A stretch of DNA of 64,000 bases from Clostridium sp. (GTDB lineage Bacteria; Bacteroidota; Bacteroidia; Bacteroidales; Bacteroidaceae): NCBI GenBank assembly GCA_023663705.1, contig JAMPGY010000013.1:1-64000 (forward strand). Direction: 5' to 3'. The notes beneath the pieces are model-generated. The model did not search any database and was not told the origin of the DNA. It worked only from the letters and a program-made list of their open reading frames with translations. Positions 17,654 through 25,673 of the stretch are shown here, piece by piece; positions within the stretch are counted from its first letter, which is position 1; each line of letters begins with the position of its first letter. The position numbers were made by a program, and so were the translations under genes.

Positions 17654-19333
17654 ATGAAAAGAACTATCGGATGGATGCTGGCCTTCAGCCTTTTTGCCGC
17701 AACGACCGCAGCACAGAATCCCAAATGGTATAAGAAAGCCCGTAAGGCACAACTCACCCTCGTCACCTATGCTGCCGACGGCTCCATCATCGGCAACGGA
17801 ACGGCCTTCTATGTGGACGAGAACGGAACGGCACTGGCCGACTACCGACTGTTTGAAAACGCCGCCCGCGTGGTGGCCGTGGACGCGGCCGGCAAGGAGC
17901 GCCCCGTGACCGCCATTCTGGGCGCCGACCGCCTGTATGACGTGGTGAAATTCAGTGTGGCCAACGAGAAGAAGACACCGTCCCTGCCCATTGCGCAGCA
18001 TCCGGCCAAGGCAGAGGAAACGGTGTACATCCTGCCCGGATCCACCACCGAAAAGGCGGACTGCCGCACGGCTGTAGTGGAGGAGGCCAAGACCGTGGAG
18101 GAACGCTATCACTACTATACCCTCTCCGCCCCTGCCAACGAGCGCCACACCAACTGCCCCGTGATGAACGCCGAAGGAGAAGTGGTGGGTATGATGCAGA
18201 CATCAGCAGCCGGACAAACCCAACAACATTCCTATGCCATCGGTACCGACTACGGCATGAGTCTGCACAGTCAGGCGCTGTCGGCCGCCAGCGATGTGTA
18301 TCGGGCCATCGGAGTCCCCACTGCACTGCCCGACGACGAGAGCCAGGCTCTCACCTTTCTTTACATGGCCAGCAAGCAAGACTCCGTGAAATACCGTCAT
18401 TACCTGAATGAGTTCGTCCGTCTCTTTCCCGCCAACGCCAACGGTTATATCCTACGGGCGGAACAAAACATCGCGGAACAGCGCTTCAATGAGGCGGAAA
18501 ATGATTACGATGAGGGACTGGCTCATGCTGAGAAAACAGACGAGATACATTATGCCAAAAGCCGGCAAATTTATACGCTGTGCCTGATGCCTGACTCTAA
18601 GTTGCCCGCCAACTGGACGCTGGACACCGCATTGGCAGAAGCACAAACTGCCTACGAAATTGAGCAACTACCCTTCTACGTGTTGCACCAAGGTCACTGC
18701 CTCTATGCCCTGCATCGCTACGATGAAGCCTGCCGGCGTTATCTGCAACTCACATCCACCAACCTGCGTTCAGCCGAGATATATCTCTATGCCGCACAAT
18801 GCAAAAAAATGGACGGAGCACCGACTGACAGTATTCTGGCACTGCAGGACAGCGCCGTGGCCTGCTTCAGCCAGCCCTACATCAAGGAGGCAGCCCCTGC
18901 CCTCATTGCCCGCGCCGACACACGCGCCGAGGCCGGCAAGTATCGCGAGGCCGTGCGCGACCTTTACGACTACGAGCACCTGATGCGCAACGAGGTGAAT
19001 GCCAACTTCTACTACCGCCGCTACCAGCTGGAGACGCAATGCCGCATGCTCCAGCAGGCACTCGACGACATCGACCGTGCCTCACGCATGGAACCGCAGG
19101 AAGCCCTCTTCATGCTGGAGAAAGCCGCCCTCCTCTATCGTGTGGACGAACTCAACGAGGCCATAGCCACCGCCCGCCGTGCCATTGAAATTAACCCCTC
19201 CCTACCCGATGCCCACCGTATCCTGGGTGTCTGCCTGCAAGCCGCCGGAAAGAAGGAAGAAGGACAAAAAGAACTGAAGCAGGCTGCCGAACTGGGCGAC
19301 AGCATCGCACGGGAGATGCTGGAAAAGGAGTGA
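17654..19333 (+). CDS. Secreted degenerate trypsin-like + TPR protein
   Basis: Signal peptide (about 1-20), then a trypsin-like beta-barrel (about 30-215) and TPR-like helical repeats (about 225-555; the clearest are RADTRAEAGKYREAVRD and DAHRILGVCLQAAGKKEEG). In HtrA-type enzymes the first catalytic region reads TNNHVV; here the matching place is ADYRLF (about 62-67), with Arg instead of His. The serine region GNSGGP is replaced by TNCPVMNAEGEVVGM (about 165). It is thus probably an inactive protease used as a scaffold or peptide-binding module. The gene follows recN by 20 bases. I know of no function for it. Confidence 0.7.
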   Translation: MKRTIGWMLAFSLFAATTAAQNPKWYKKARKAQLTLVTYAADGSIIGNGTAFYVDENGTALADYRLFENAARVVAVDAAGKERPVTAILGADRLYDVVKFSVANEKKTPSLPIAQHPAKAEETVYILPGSTTEKADCRTAVVEEAKTVEERYHYYTLSAPANERHTNCPVMNAEGEVVGMMQTSAAGQTQQHSYAIGTDYGMSLHSQALSAASDVYRAIGVPTALPDDESQALTFLYMASKQDSVKYRHYLNEFVRLFPANANGYILRAEQNIAEQRFNEAENDYDEGLAHAEKTDEIHYAKSRQIYTLCLMPDSKLPANWTLDTALAEAQTAYEIEQLPFYVLHQGHCLYALHRYDEACRRYLQLTSTNLRSAEIYLYAAQCKKMDGAPTDSILALQDSAVACFSQPYIKEAAPALIARADTRAEAGKYREAVRDLYDYEHLMRNEVNANFYYRRYQLETQCRMLQQALDDIDRASRMEPQEALFMLEKAALLYRVDELNEAIATARRAIEINPSLPDAHRILGVCLQAAGKKEEGQKELKQAAELGDSIAREMLEKE

Positions 19334-19421
19334 TCATCAAGTGCCGGACAACAAAACCGAACCATAGAATTCTTTGTGCGATATGGATGCACGACAATGC
19401 ATGATTGTAACTCTATAGAAT

Positions 19422-19451
19422 TTAAGTGACAGACAAATGTTTGTCACTTAA
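19422..19451. terminator. Bidirectional hairpin between convergent genes
   Basis: TTAAGTGACA (19422-19431) pairs perfectly with TGTCACTTAA (19442-19451). It separates the TPR protein gene from tilS, which read towards each other, and may end both transcripts. Confidence 0.55.
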
Positions 19452-19485
19452 TGCATTTCTTCTCTCTGCAGAAACCAAAATCCCA

Positions 19486-20823
19486 TCAGGTCACTTCGAT
19501 AATGAACATGAAACGGGTGGAGGAAGTGACGCGGTAGCGATCGTCGGAGCGCTCGCCCACCAGCCATACGATGTCATCACCGCTGCAAACGACCAGTTGG
19601 CGTTCCTTGTCGAAAAGCGAGCGTTTGGCATCGGTGAGATAATCGCTTACCAAGCGTGTGCCTTTCATACCGAAGGGTACGAAGCGGTCACCGGGACGAA
19701 TGAAACGAACGGTAAGGGGGAAGCGTAGCCGATCCATATCCAGCGAGGCACATGTTCGGCGGCGCGGGATGCCTGCATCCCCTGTATAGGGACGACGGCT
19801 AATGCACACCGTCACATCGGGCGACAGCCGCACCTTGCCTTCGAGTGGCAAAACAGGCGACAGACAGGGATATTCCTCGACCACAGGGCGCAACCACCAT
19901 CCGCCCCGGTCGCGCAGGAGGCGCCAATCACGGCTTTGATATTCGCGCCCCGGCTCACCGTTACGCTGTTCATAGATCTCGGCAACCTGGGCGGAGTTGA
20001 AACGATGACGACTAAGCCATTCATAGAGCACCGTCCGGGGAGCCGGCTCGGCTTCCAAAGCCGACAGACTGATGAAACGTCCGTCTATCACACGATGGAA
20101 AGCAGCCTGCACGGCTTCATCATAGAGATATTCGGCATCGGCCATGCGCTCGGCTGTGGCCTGGAGCGTATCGCGCACAGAAGGGTTGACAGTCTCAAGC
20201 AACGGGAGCACTTCAAGTCTGATCTTGTTGCGTGTGGCTTCATCTGCGTCCAAATTCGTACTATCCGTCACATAGTCCTGTCCCAACTCCTTCAAATAGT
20301 CAAGTATCTGGCTACGGCTGAAATCAAGAAGCGGACGCACCACGTAGCCGTTTCGGCGCCGCATGCCGGTAAGTCCGTAAATGCCGGTTCCACGCAACAA
20401 ATTGAGCAACAATGTTTCTACAGCATCGTCACGGTGATGAGCCACAGCTATGCAGTCAGCCCCGATCTCACCACGCATTTGTTCAAACCATTTATAGCGC
20501 AACTCACGGGCTGCCATCTCGATGCTGATCCCCAGCCCGTCGGCATAGCGACGGGTATGAAACGCACGCACATGGAGTTCCACACCATGACGGGCACAAA
20601 GCGAACGAACAAATATCTCGTCGCGGTCGGACTCGGCACCACGCAAACGGAAGTTACAGTGAACAGCCACACAACGCACATTGAACGTAAGCAACACCCG
20701 CAGCAGAGCCACCGAGTCGGCTCCGCCACTGAGTGCCACCATCACTTTGTTGCCCGCCTGCAACAGGGCATGCCGCACAACGGAAGTCTTCACCTGTTGC
20801 AGAAAAGTTTCTGTTTTATTCAT
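19486..20823 (-). CDS. tilS: tRNA(Ile)-lysidine synthetase
   Basis: It modifies C34 of tRNA-Ile(CAU) with lysine so the tRNA reads AUA. The PP-loop ALSGGADSVALLRVLL is near residues 30-45. HCNFRLRGAESDRDE and AVAHHRDDAVETLLLNLLRGTG are the usual adenylation-domain motifs. The C-terminal region has the lysine-tRNA binding domain with RPGDRFVPFGMKGTRLVSDYL. Length 445 matches Bacteroidetes TilS. It lies 47 bases downstream of the GH110 gene on the same strand and may be read from that transcript. The family is essential where no tRNA reading AUA exists. Confidence 0.95.
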   Translation of the reverse strand: MNKTETFLQQVKTSVVRHALLQAGNKVMVALSGGADSVALLRVLLTFNVRCVAVHCNFRLRGAESDRDEIFVRSLCARHGVELHVRAFHTRRYADGLGISIEMAARELRYKWFEQMRGEIGADCIAVAHHRDDAVETLLLNLLRGTGIYGLTGMRRRNGYVVRPLLDFSRSQILDYLKELGQDYVTDSTNLDADEATRNKIRLEVLPLLETVNPSVRDTLQATAERMADAEYLYDEAVQAAFHRVIDGRFISLSALEAEPAPRTVLYEWLSRHRFNSAQVAEIYEQRNGEPGREYQSRDWRLLRDRGGWWLRPVVEEYPCLSPVLPLEGKVRLSPDVTVCISRRPYTGDAGIPRRRTCASLDMDRLRFPLTVRFIRPGDRFVPFGMKGTRLVSDYLTDAKRSLFDKERQLVVCSGDDIVWLVGERSDDRYRVTSSTRFMFIIEVT

Positions 20824-20870
20824 CAGTTGTCCTTATTTATCTTATCCCCAAAGGGTATGCTCCCACTTCC

Positions 20871-22715
20871 TTATCTGTCCGGTTCGTCCTTGTCTTCTTC
20901 CCACGGCAATATCTCCGCACGGGTGACGCGTTCAAGTCTGACGGCCTCCTTGTTCCAATGGAAAGGCTTGTAGTCGCAGTTGCGCACCACGCGGTTACGA
21001 CGGAAAAGAAGCCCGTCCACCGACTTGGCATAAAGCAACGGAATATCAAAGGTTTCAAACGTATTGTCCTCAATACGGATGGCACGACGTTTTCCACCGT
21101 GAAAATAAAGTTCCTGACGGTCGAGCTGCGGTATCTCGGGATAGATGGAGATAACGGCATTAGTAAACTGAAACTCATTGGTGAGCGCATTGACAAAACG
21201 GTTGCGGCGGATGATGACATTACGACAGGCTCCGGTCTCATACCATCCGTTGCAATCGCCGCAGAGCAGAATGGCCGATCCTGAAGTATGATCGAAGAGA
21301 TTATCTTCCACCACTGTGCGGCGCGGAGTGCTGAAGAGTGATCCGCGGGCACGATTGTGGCGCACGATATTGCGGGCAAAGTACACCTCGGGCGTCCACG
21401 TGAGATTCTCGATGCCGAATCCCTCATCAGCCGTTACAGCCTCATCCACCGAACGCTCGAACTCAATGAGAAACTCCCGTGCACCATCCACCGTCTCTCT
21501 ATCCTCGGGACGGATGGAACGAATCCTGTTTTCCTCACCTACAATCTCCATTGTGGCAGAACGGATAAACTGCACGCGGTCCCCTCGGAATCCCCAGTCA
21601 AATCCCCAAGCCTGGCCGTGCATATACCGAGCCACCAAAGTGCGGTCGTCCAAGCGGCGCACCACCTTGAGATACGTGCCGTGTACATTGATGGCATCGT
21701 CCATCATACCCTCATAAAGTCCGTCCACCGATGTGATGCGCCCCCGGCAACCGGAAAAGTGGGTGGCATCGGCCTGTGTAGTGAAGTAGCGTCCGCTACC
21801 CTCACGCAAACACACACCGAAACCCTTCAGAGTAATGTCCGTACAGAGTTGAGCCAGCAGTCCCATGCCTTCGCTGTAGTGTACACGGACGCGTTCGATA
21901 CGTGTGTTTGTGCAGTGAGACAAAAAGATACCCGGCGTGGGGCGTCCCCACGAACGCATAGCCACCACCGTTCCGGGTATCAGCCGCGCATCACGCCAAG
22001 CCGGCGCATGAAGCTGTCCATCACCCATCTCACGAACACCCTGAGTGGGACACGAAAGATCACTCGTGCGATACACCAGCCGCCGGGTATCACGATCAAA
22101 AGCGATGCCCGATTGCGGACGATGCGCCCATCCGTCGCCATAAGTCTCCCAACATCCGTCGGACGTGATGCGCCACTTCACCTCGGCCGACGGACGGAAA
22201 GTGATACCACCCTCCCCCTCATTGGCTATAATCTCTACCTGCGCAATATGAGAATTGACAAAATCAATACTGAAATCCTTCAACGTGCAGTTTTCCGACC
22301 GCAGCAGAGCCAGCGGCAGCATGCGTCCATGGAATACAAAACGTGCTCCATTACCCTCGAGCGTCAGCCCGCACAGATCTTCCAGTGCCAGTCCCACGGC
22401 CTTAGGATTGGTCTGGTCGTGATTGGAGATATACAGTTCACGCTTCGGCGCCTGTTCGGAATGAAAATGATAGTCGCCCGCACCAAACACCAGTGTCACC
22501 CGATCGTGCCGCCCTGCAGTCTCAGCCGCTATGGTGCGCAACGCAGCCTCCATACGTGGCGAACAGTCGACACTGTCGCCCGGCCTTACCCCCATATCAT
22601 ACATATTATACACACGCGTACGCGAGAAACCTATTGCTCCGCACGCCACAAACAACACAACGGTCATGTTTCGTCTGATCCATTCCCGTTGCATTTTCCA
22701 TCCATGTCTTCCCAT
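20871..22715 (-). CDS. GH110 alpha-1,3-galactosidase
   Basis: The 614-residue protein has an N-terminal export signal (hydrophobic stretch about 17-31) and a right-handed beta-helix body. Motifs match GH110 enzymes of Bacteroides: GARFVFHGRMLPLAL, SIDFVNSHIAQVE, RYFTTQADATHFSGC (about 307-321) and MMDDAINVHGTYLK (about 333-346). GH110 members remove terminal alpha-1,3-linked galactose, as in blood group B and the alpha-Gal epitope. Subfamilies differ in needing a fucosylated substrate, and I cannot assign that here. The export signal suggests periplasmic action on imported glycans. No SusC/SusD pair is next to it; tilS follows 47 bases on. A near-consensus -7 box lies at 22743-22750 on the minus strand. 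Confidence 0.88.
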   Translation of the reverse strand: MGRHGWKMQREWIRRNMTVVLFVACGAIGFSRTRVYNMYDMGVRPGDSVDCSPRMEAALRTIAAETAGRHDRVTLVFGAGDYHFHSEQAPKRELYISNHDQTNPKAVGLALEDLCGLTLEGNGARFVFHGRMLPLALLRSENCTLKDFSIDFVNSHIAQVEIIANEGEGGITFRPSAEVKWRITSDGCWETYGDGWAHRPQSGIAFDRDTRRLVYRTSDLSCPTQGVREMGDGQLHAPAWRDARLIPGTVVAMRSWGRPTPGIFLSHCTNTRIERVRVHYSEGMGLLAQLCTDITLKGFGVCLREGSGRYFTTQADATHFSGCRGRITSVDGLYEGMMDDAINVHGTYLKVVRRLDDRTLVARYMHGQAWGFDWGFRGDRVQFIRSATMEIVGEENRIRSIRPEDRETVDGAREFLIEFERSVDEAVTADEGFGIENLTWTPEVYFARNIVRHNRARGSLFSTPRRTVVEDNLFDHTSGSAILLCGDCNGWYETGACRNVIIRRNRFVNALTNEFQFTNAVISIYPEIPQLDRQELYFHGGKRRAIRIEDNTFETFDIPLLYAKSVDGLLFRRNRVVRNCDYKPFHWNKEAVRLERVTRAEILPWEEDKDEPDR

Positions 22716-22846
22716 AATCTTCTCTTGTGTGATTAACAGGACTAAAGATACAAATAAAAAACGTAACTCCTGTAACCAAAAATTAAATCCCGCTGTTTTT
22801 TCCCAAAAACACCCGGCTTTTCTTCCTTTTTTCCGGCATGATTCAC

Positions 22847-22877
22847 TTGGTCGGTTACGGACTTTCCTCTACATTTG
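22847..22877 (+). promoter_or_regulatory. Promoter of the Cys-rich small protein
   Basis: TTGG at 22847-22850 and TACATTTG at 22870-22877, spacer 19, a near-perfect Bacteroidetes promoter. The ATG at 22901 follows the expected start site; the earlier ATG at 22838 would lie upstream of it. Confidence 0.6.
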
Positions 22878-22900
22878 CATCCGGATTATACCAATCGCCC

Positions 22901-23134
22901 ATGCAAGAACTTATCACATACATCATTTTGACTGTAGCCGTGGGATGCATCCTGAGATGGGGGTGGCAACGTCTGCGCGGTGAAAAATATCCAACTGGAG
23001 AGAGCTGTCGCGACTGCACTACCCCATGCCCGTTGAAGCGGGATGTGCAAGGCAACAGCAAGTTTCACACTAAAATGCACCGGAAAAGAAAGAAAATAGT
23101 GCAGAAAGATTGCAGTTTAACGAAATTTTCCTAA
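22901..23134 (+). CDS. Small Cys-rich membrane protein, FeoB-associated type
   Basis: The 77-residue product starts MQELITYIILTVAVGCILRW, one membrane helix, followed by a short cytoplasmic or periplasmic tail with CRDCTTPCPLK. That pattern of one helix and a C-x2-C-x3-C cluster is typical of FeoB-associated Cys-rich proteins, which normally sit beside feoB. No feoB is seen here. The tail then continues as a basic stretch (HRKRKKIVQKD), longer than usual. The reading frame also opens at 22838, but the promoter favours 22901. The stop codon overlaps the -7 box of the following tRNA genes. Confidence 0.6.
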   Translation: MQELITYIILTVAVGCILRWGWQRLRGEKYPTGESCRDCTTPCPLKRDVQGNSKFHTKMHRKRKKIVQKDCSLTKFS

Positions 23135-23139
23135 CTTTG
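23109..23139 (+). promoter_or_regulatory. Promoter of the tRNA-Cys pair
   Basis: ATTG at 23109-23112 and TAACTTTG at 23132-23139, spacer 19, ending 17 bases before the first tRNA. Confidence 0.6.
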
Positions 23140-23156
23140 CACTCGCAAAAAGATAA

Positions 23157-23227
23157 GGTTCCCTGACCGAGTGGCTAGGTAGCGGTCTGCAAAACCGTGT
23201 ACAGCAGTTCGAATCTGCTGGGAACCT
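23157..23227 (+). tRNA. tRNA-Cys (GCA), copy 1
   Basis: A 71-base cloverleaf: acceptor stem GGTTCCC with GGGAACC, discriminator U, anticodon stem GCGGT/ACCGT (one G-U pair), loop CTGCAAA with anticodon GCA, T-arm AGCAG TTCGAAT CTGCT. No encoded CCA. Identical to copy 2. Confidence 0.95.
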
Positions 23228-23250
23228 CTTCCAGAAGCATAATAAATCAG

Positions 23251-23321
23251 GGTTCCCTGACCGAGTGGCTAGGTAGCGGTCTGCAAAACCGTGTACAGCA
23301 GTTCGAATCTGCTGGGAACCT
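23251..23321 (+). tRNA. tRNA-Cys (GCA), copy 2
   Basis: An exact repeat of the first tRNA-Cys, offset by 94 bases, with a 23-base spacer between them. Both are probably cut from one precursor that ends at the hairpin at 23332. Confidence 0.95.
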
Positions 23322-23331
23322 CTTCTAAAAA

Positions 23332-23366
23332 AGAGCGGCCTCCGGAACATTCCCGGAGGCCGCTCT
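23332..23366 (+). terminator. Terminator after the tRNA-Cys genes
   Basis: A perfect 14-bp G+C-rich stem (23332-23345 with 23353-23366), seven-base loop, then GCTATTTT. Confidence 0.85.
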
Positions 23367-23399
23367 GCTATTTTCCCAAACATAGAAATTATACGGACT

Positions 23400-24653
23400 A
23401 TGGACGTTGCAATCATCGGTGGTGGAGCCGCCGGATTCTTTATGGCTGTCAATCTGAAACGCCAATGCCCCCACTTCCATATTACCATCTTCGAGAAACA
23501 GCGGCGCGTACTGGCCAAGGTGGCTGTGTCCGGGGGCGGTCGGTGCAACCTGACCAACTCGTTTGAGGAAGTGAAGGATTTGAAGAACGTGTATCCGCGC
23601 GGACACCAGCTACTTAAGCGCTTGTTCCGTTCGTTCGGCCCCGGTGATGCCTATCGTTGGTTTGAAGAGTATGGAGTGCCGCTTGTCACGCAAGACGATC
23701 ATTGTGTTTTCCCGCAATCGCAGGACGCACAGAGCATCATTCATTGCCTGACCGAACAGGCACACAAACTGGGCGTTGAAGTACGCACCTGCCATACCAC
23801 GAACCGCATCACCCGTCGGGAATCCCCCGATGGCCGACATCTGCAACTGGAGTTTGCCGAAGAGAACCACCGCCCGCAAGCGTTTCATTGCGTGGCAATC
23901 ACCACCGGAGGCTCCCCACGTTCCGAGGGACTACGTCACTTAGAGGCATTAGGACACATCATCGCCCCTCCCGTCCCCTCGCTGTTCACTTTCAACGTGA
24001 AAGACAAAGTTTTCTGCTCTCTGATGGGCACAGTGGCGGAGCCCGTCATCACTTCTATACCCGGCACTAAATTCCGCGCCACAGGGCCGTTACTCATCAC
24101 CCATTGGGGAGCCAGCGGTCCGGCCATACTGAAACTCTCATCCCATGCCGCACGCTACATCAACGAGCATGACTACCATTTCCCCTTGCTGATCAATTGG
24201 ACCGGTACGGTCAACACCGACACCGTAGCCGAGGAACTGAACCGCCTGACCACAACCAACCCTCACCGCCTACTGTCCAACCTACGGCCCTACAACCTGC
24301 CTACCCGCCTATGGAACTACCTGACGGACAAGGCTGGCCTTCCCACCGAACGCAAGTGGGGCGAACTGGGCAAGAAGGGAATCAATCGTCTGGTGAACAT
24401 CCTGTGTAACGATGCTTATGAAGTGAATGGCAAAGGCGCCTTCCGCGAAGAGTTCGTTACCTGTGGCGGCATCAGTCTCGACAGCGTAGACTGCCACACA
24501 TTAGAGAGCAAGACTTGCCCCGGCCTCTACTTTGCCGGCGAAGTGCTCGACATCGACGGTGTGACCGGAGGTTTCAACTTCCAGGCCGCATGGACTACGG
24601 GGTGGACAGTGGCGCAGGCTATTGCCCGCACGGCAGCAGAGATTGAATCATGA
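23400..24653 (+). CDS. HI0933-family FAD-dependent oxidoreductase
   Basis: A 417-residue flavoprotein without signal peptide or membrane helix. The FAD-binding motif AIIGGGAAGFFMAVNL is at residues 4-19, and the family signature VAVSGGGRCNLTN is near 41-53. The C-terminal FAD region reads GGFNFQAAWTTGWTVAQA. This family includes E. coli YhiN and clostridial BaiN, which reduce bile-acid or steroid intermediates, but most members have no known substrate. It has no obvious functional neighbour: tRNA genes precede it and a gene-free kilobase follows. Specific function is not assigned. Confidence 0.9.
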   Translation: MDVAIIGGGAAGFFMAVNLKRQCPHFHITIFEKQRRVLAKVAVSGGGRCNLTNSFEEVKDLKNVYPRGHQLLKRLFRSFGPGDAYRWFEEYGVPLVTQDDHCVFPQSQDAQSIIHCLTEQAHKLGVEVRTCHTTNRITRRESPDGRHLQLEFAEENHRPQAFHCVAITTGGSPRSEGLRHLEALGHIIAPPVPSLFTFNVKDKVFCSLMGTVAEPVITSIPGTKFRATGPLLITHWGASGPAILKLSSHAARYINEHDYHFPLLINWTGTVNTDTVAEELNRLTTTNPHRLLSNLRPYNLPTRLWNYLTDKAGLPTERKWGELGKKGINRLVNILCNDAYEVNGKGAFREEFVTCGGISLDSVDCHTLESKTCPGLYFAGEVLDIDGVTGGFNFQAAWTTGWTVAQAIARTAAEIES

Positions 24654-24802
24654 GAAATTATTGCGGAACAGTATTTGCAACACACAGCCCATAGTTTGTC
24701 GTTCTTTACAACAAACTGTCACGCATCTGCGTGAGACACAAATACAGCGGTTTCAATTCGGATTCCGCAATCCGTTACCATCCGGTTGGCTGTTGGGGCA
24801 AC
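24654..24802. other. Intergenic stretch without a gene
   Basis: No open frame with coding character and no hairpin with a T run was found. It leads into the 23-nt array. Confidence 0.5.
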
Positions 24803-25056
24803 ATTGGAACTGCCTACGGCTTGGTATTGGCCTTACCTACGGCTTGTCATTGGCCTTACCTACGGCTTGACATTGGACAGGCTTATGGCTCAGCGTTGGA
24901 TAGGCCTACGGGACAGTCTGCAGTACACGTACTTAAGGTGCTTCAGTACATGTACATAAGAGGCTTCAATACACATAAATAAGAAGCTTCAGTATACGTA
25001 CTGAAGGAACTTATGTACGCATACTGCAGGAGATGATGTACGCATCCGTCAACATG
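24803..25056. repeat. Degenerate tandem array, exact 23-nt period (11 units)
   Basis: A core T-A-C/T step recurs at 24815, 24838, 24861, 24884, 24907, 24930, 24953, 24976, 24999, 25022 and 25045, always exactly 23 bases apart, although the sequence drifts strongly. The first five units share CCTACGGCTTG-like cores. The next units carry short dyads such as AGTAC-AC-GTACT (24922-24933), GTACATGTAC (24946-24955 region) and CAGTA-TACG-TACTG (24990-25003). 23 is not a multiple of three, so it is not a coding repeat. A second array of the same period is at 63390-63573. Confidence 0.75.
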
Positions 25057-25107
25057 TGGCGACAACAGGGCAAATCTCCCCGAAATACGGTTGGATGCGG
25101 ATTATGT

Positions 25108-25443
25108 TTCAATGGTTCAAACTTATTGTGAATCAATGAGAAAAGGTTCATTTTTCCTTCATTGTTCCGTCATCCGAACTTCACAACCACCCATTCCTTA
25201 TGCAGCGAATGTAGGGACATTTTTCAAAACGTCCCTACTGCATTGCCATCACACAGGAAAGTATTGCAGGATGGGATTACCCTCAAAAAGGGAAGGTGTG
25301 CTTTAGCGTTGCTGTTTCATGCAAGGTAATATTACGAATACGCATTGGCGGCTCTTCCGAAAAAAGTGAAGCGTAAGTGAAGGATAAATGAAACTAAAAC
25401 TGAACCTTTTCTTTCTCATATACAAATAGTTTGAACCATTGAA
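25108..25443. mobile_element. MITE-like element with inverted ends
   Basis: The ends are a perfect 15-bp inverted repeat (25108-25122 and 25429-25443, TTCAATGGTTCAAAC). The similarity continues inwards with gaps for about 45 bases (TGAGAAAAGGTTCA near 25137-25150 against its complement near 25401-25418). Inside is another inverted repeat, GTAGGGAC (25211-25218) with GTCCCTAC (25231-25238). No transposase is encoded. A non-autonomous transposon remnant is likely, but target-site duplication is not clear. Confidence 0.5.
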
Positions 25444-25615
25444 GCTTTTTTCGTTCAAACTTCATTCTGACAGATCGGCTCACCGCCGGATGTAATGAAT
25501 CACACACCCTCTCCATCACTTTTTGTCAGTGCCATAAATCTTCATCATACCCAACCGACAGCCCCCTTATGAACTTTCACCACAGATGCATGACATGCCC
25601 GTCATACTACATAAA
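25444..25615. other. Intergenic remainder before glgP terminator
   Basis: No gene, repeat or regulatory site recognised. Confidence 0.4.
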
Positions 25616-25645
25616 AAGGCGCGACCCTCAAACAGATCGCGCCTT
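25616..25645 (-). terminator. Terminator of the glycogen operon
   Basis: AAGGCGCGA (25616-25624) pairs with TCGCGCCTT (25637-25645); on the minus strand a T run follows. It lies 29 bases past the phosphorylase stop. Confidence 0.8.
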
Positions 25646-25673
25646 CATTATCAACAATATGTAATTACTGTCA

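Noticed and set aside
21357..22736. 459-codon frame opposite the GH110 gene
   Set aside because: Shadow; composition follows the GH110 codons and no domain is seen.
24803..25056. CRISPR array
   Set aside because: Units are not identical, there is no alternation of constant repeat and variable spacer, and no cas genes are near.
25091..25306. 71-codon frame within the MITE-like element
   Set aside because: It covers one inverted end and a nested repeat; no transposase motif.
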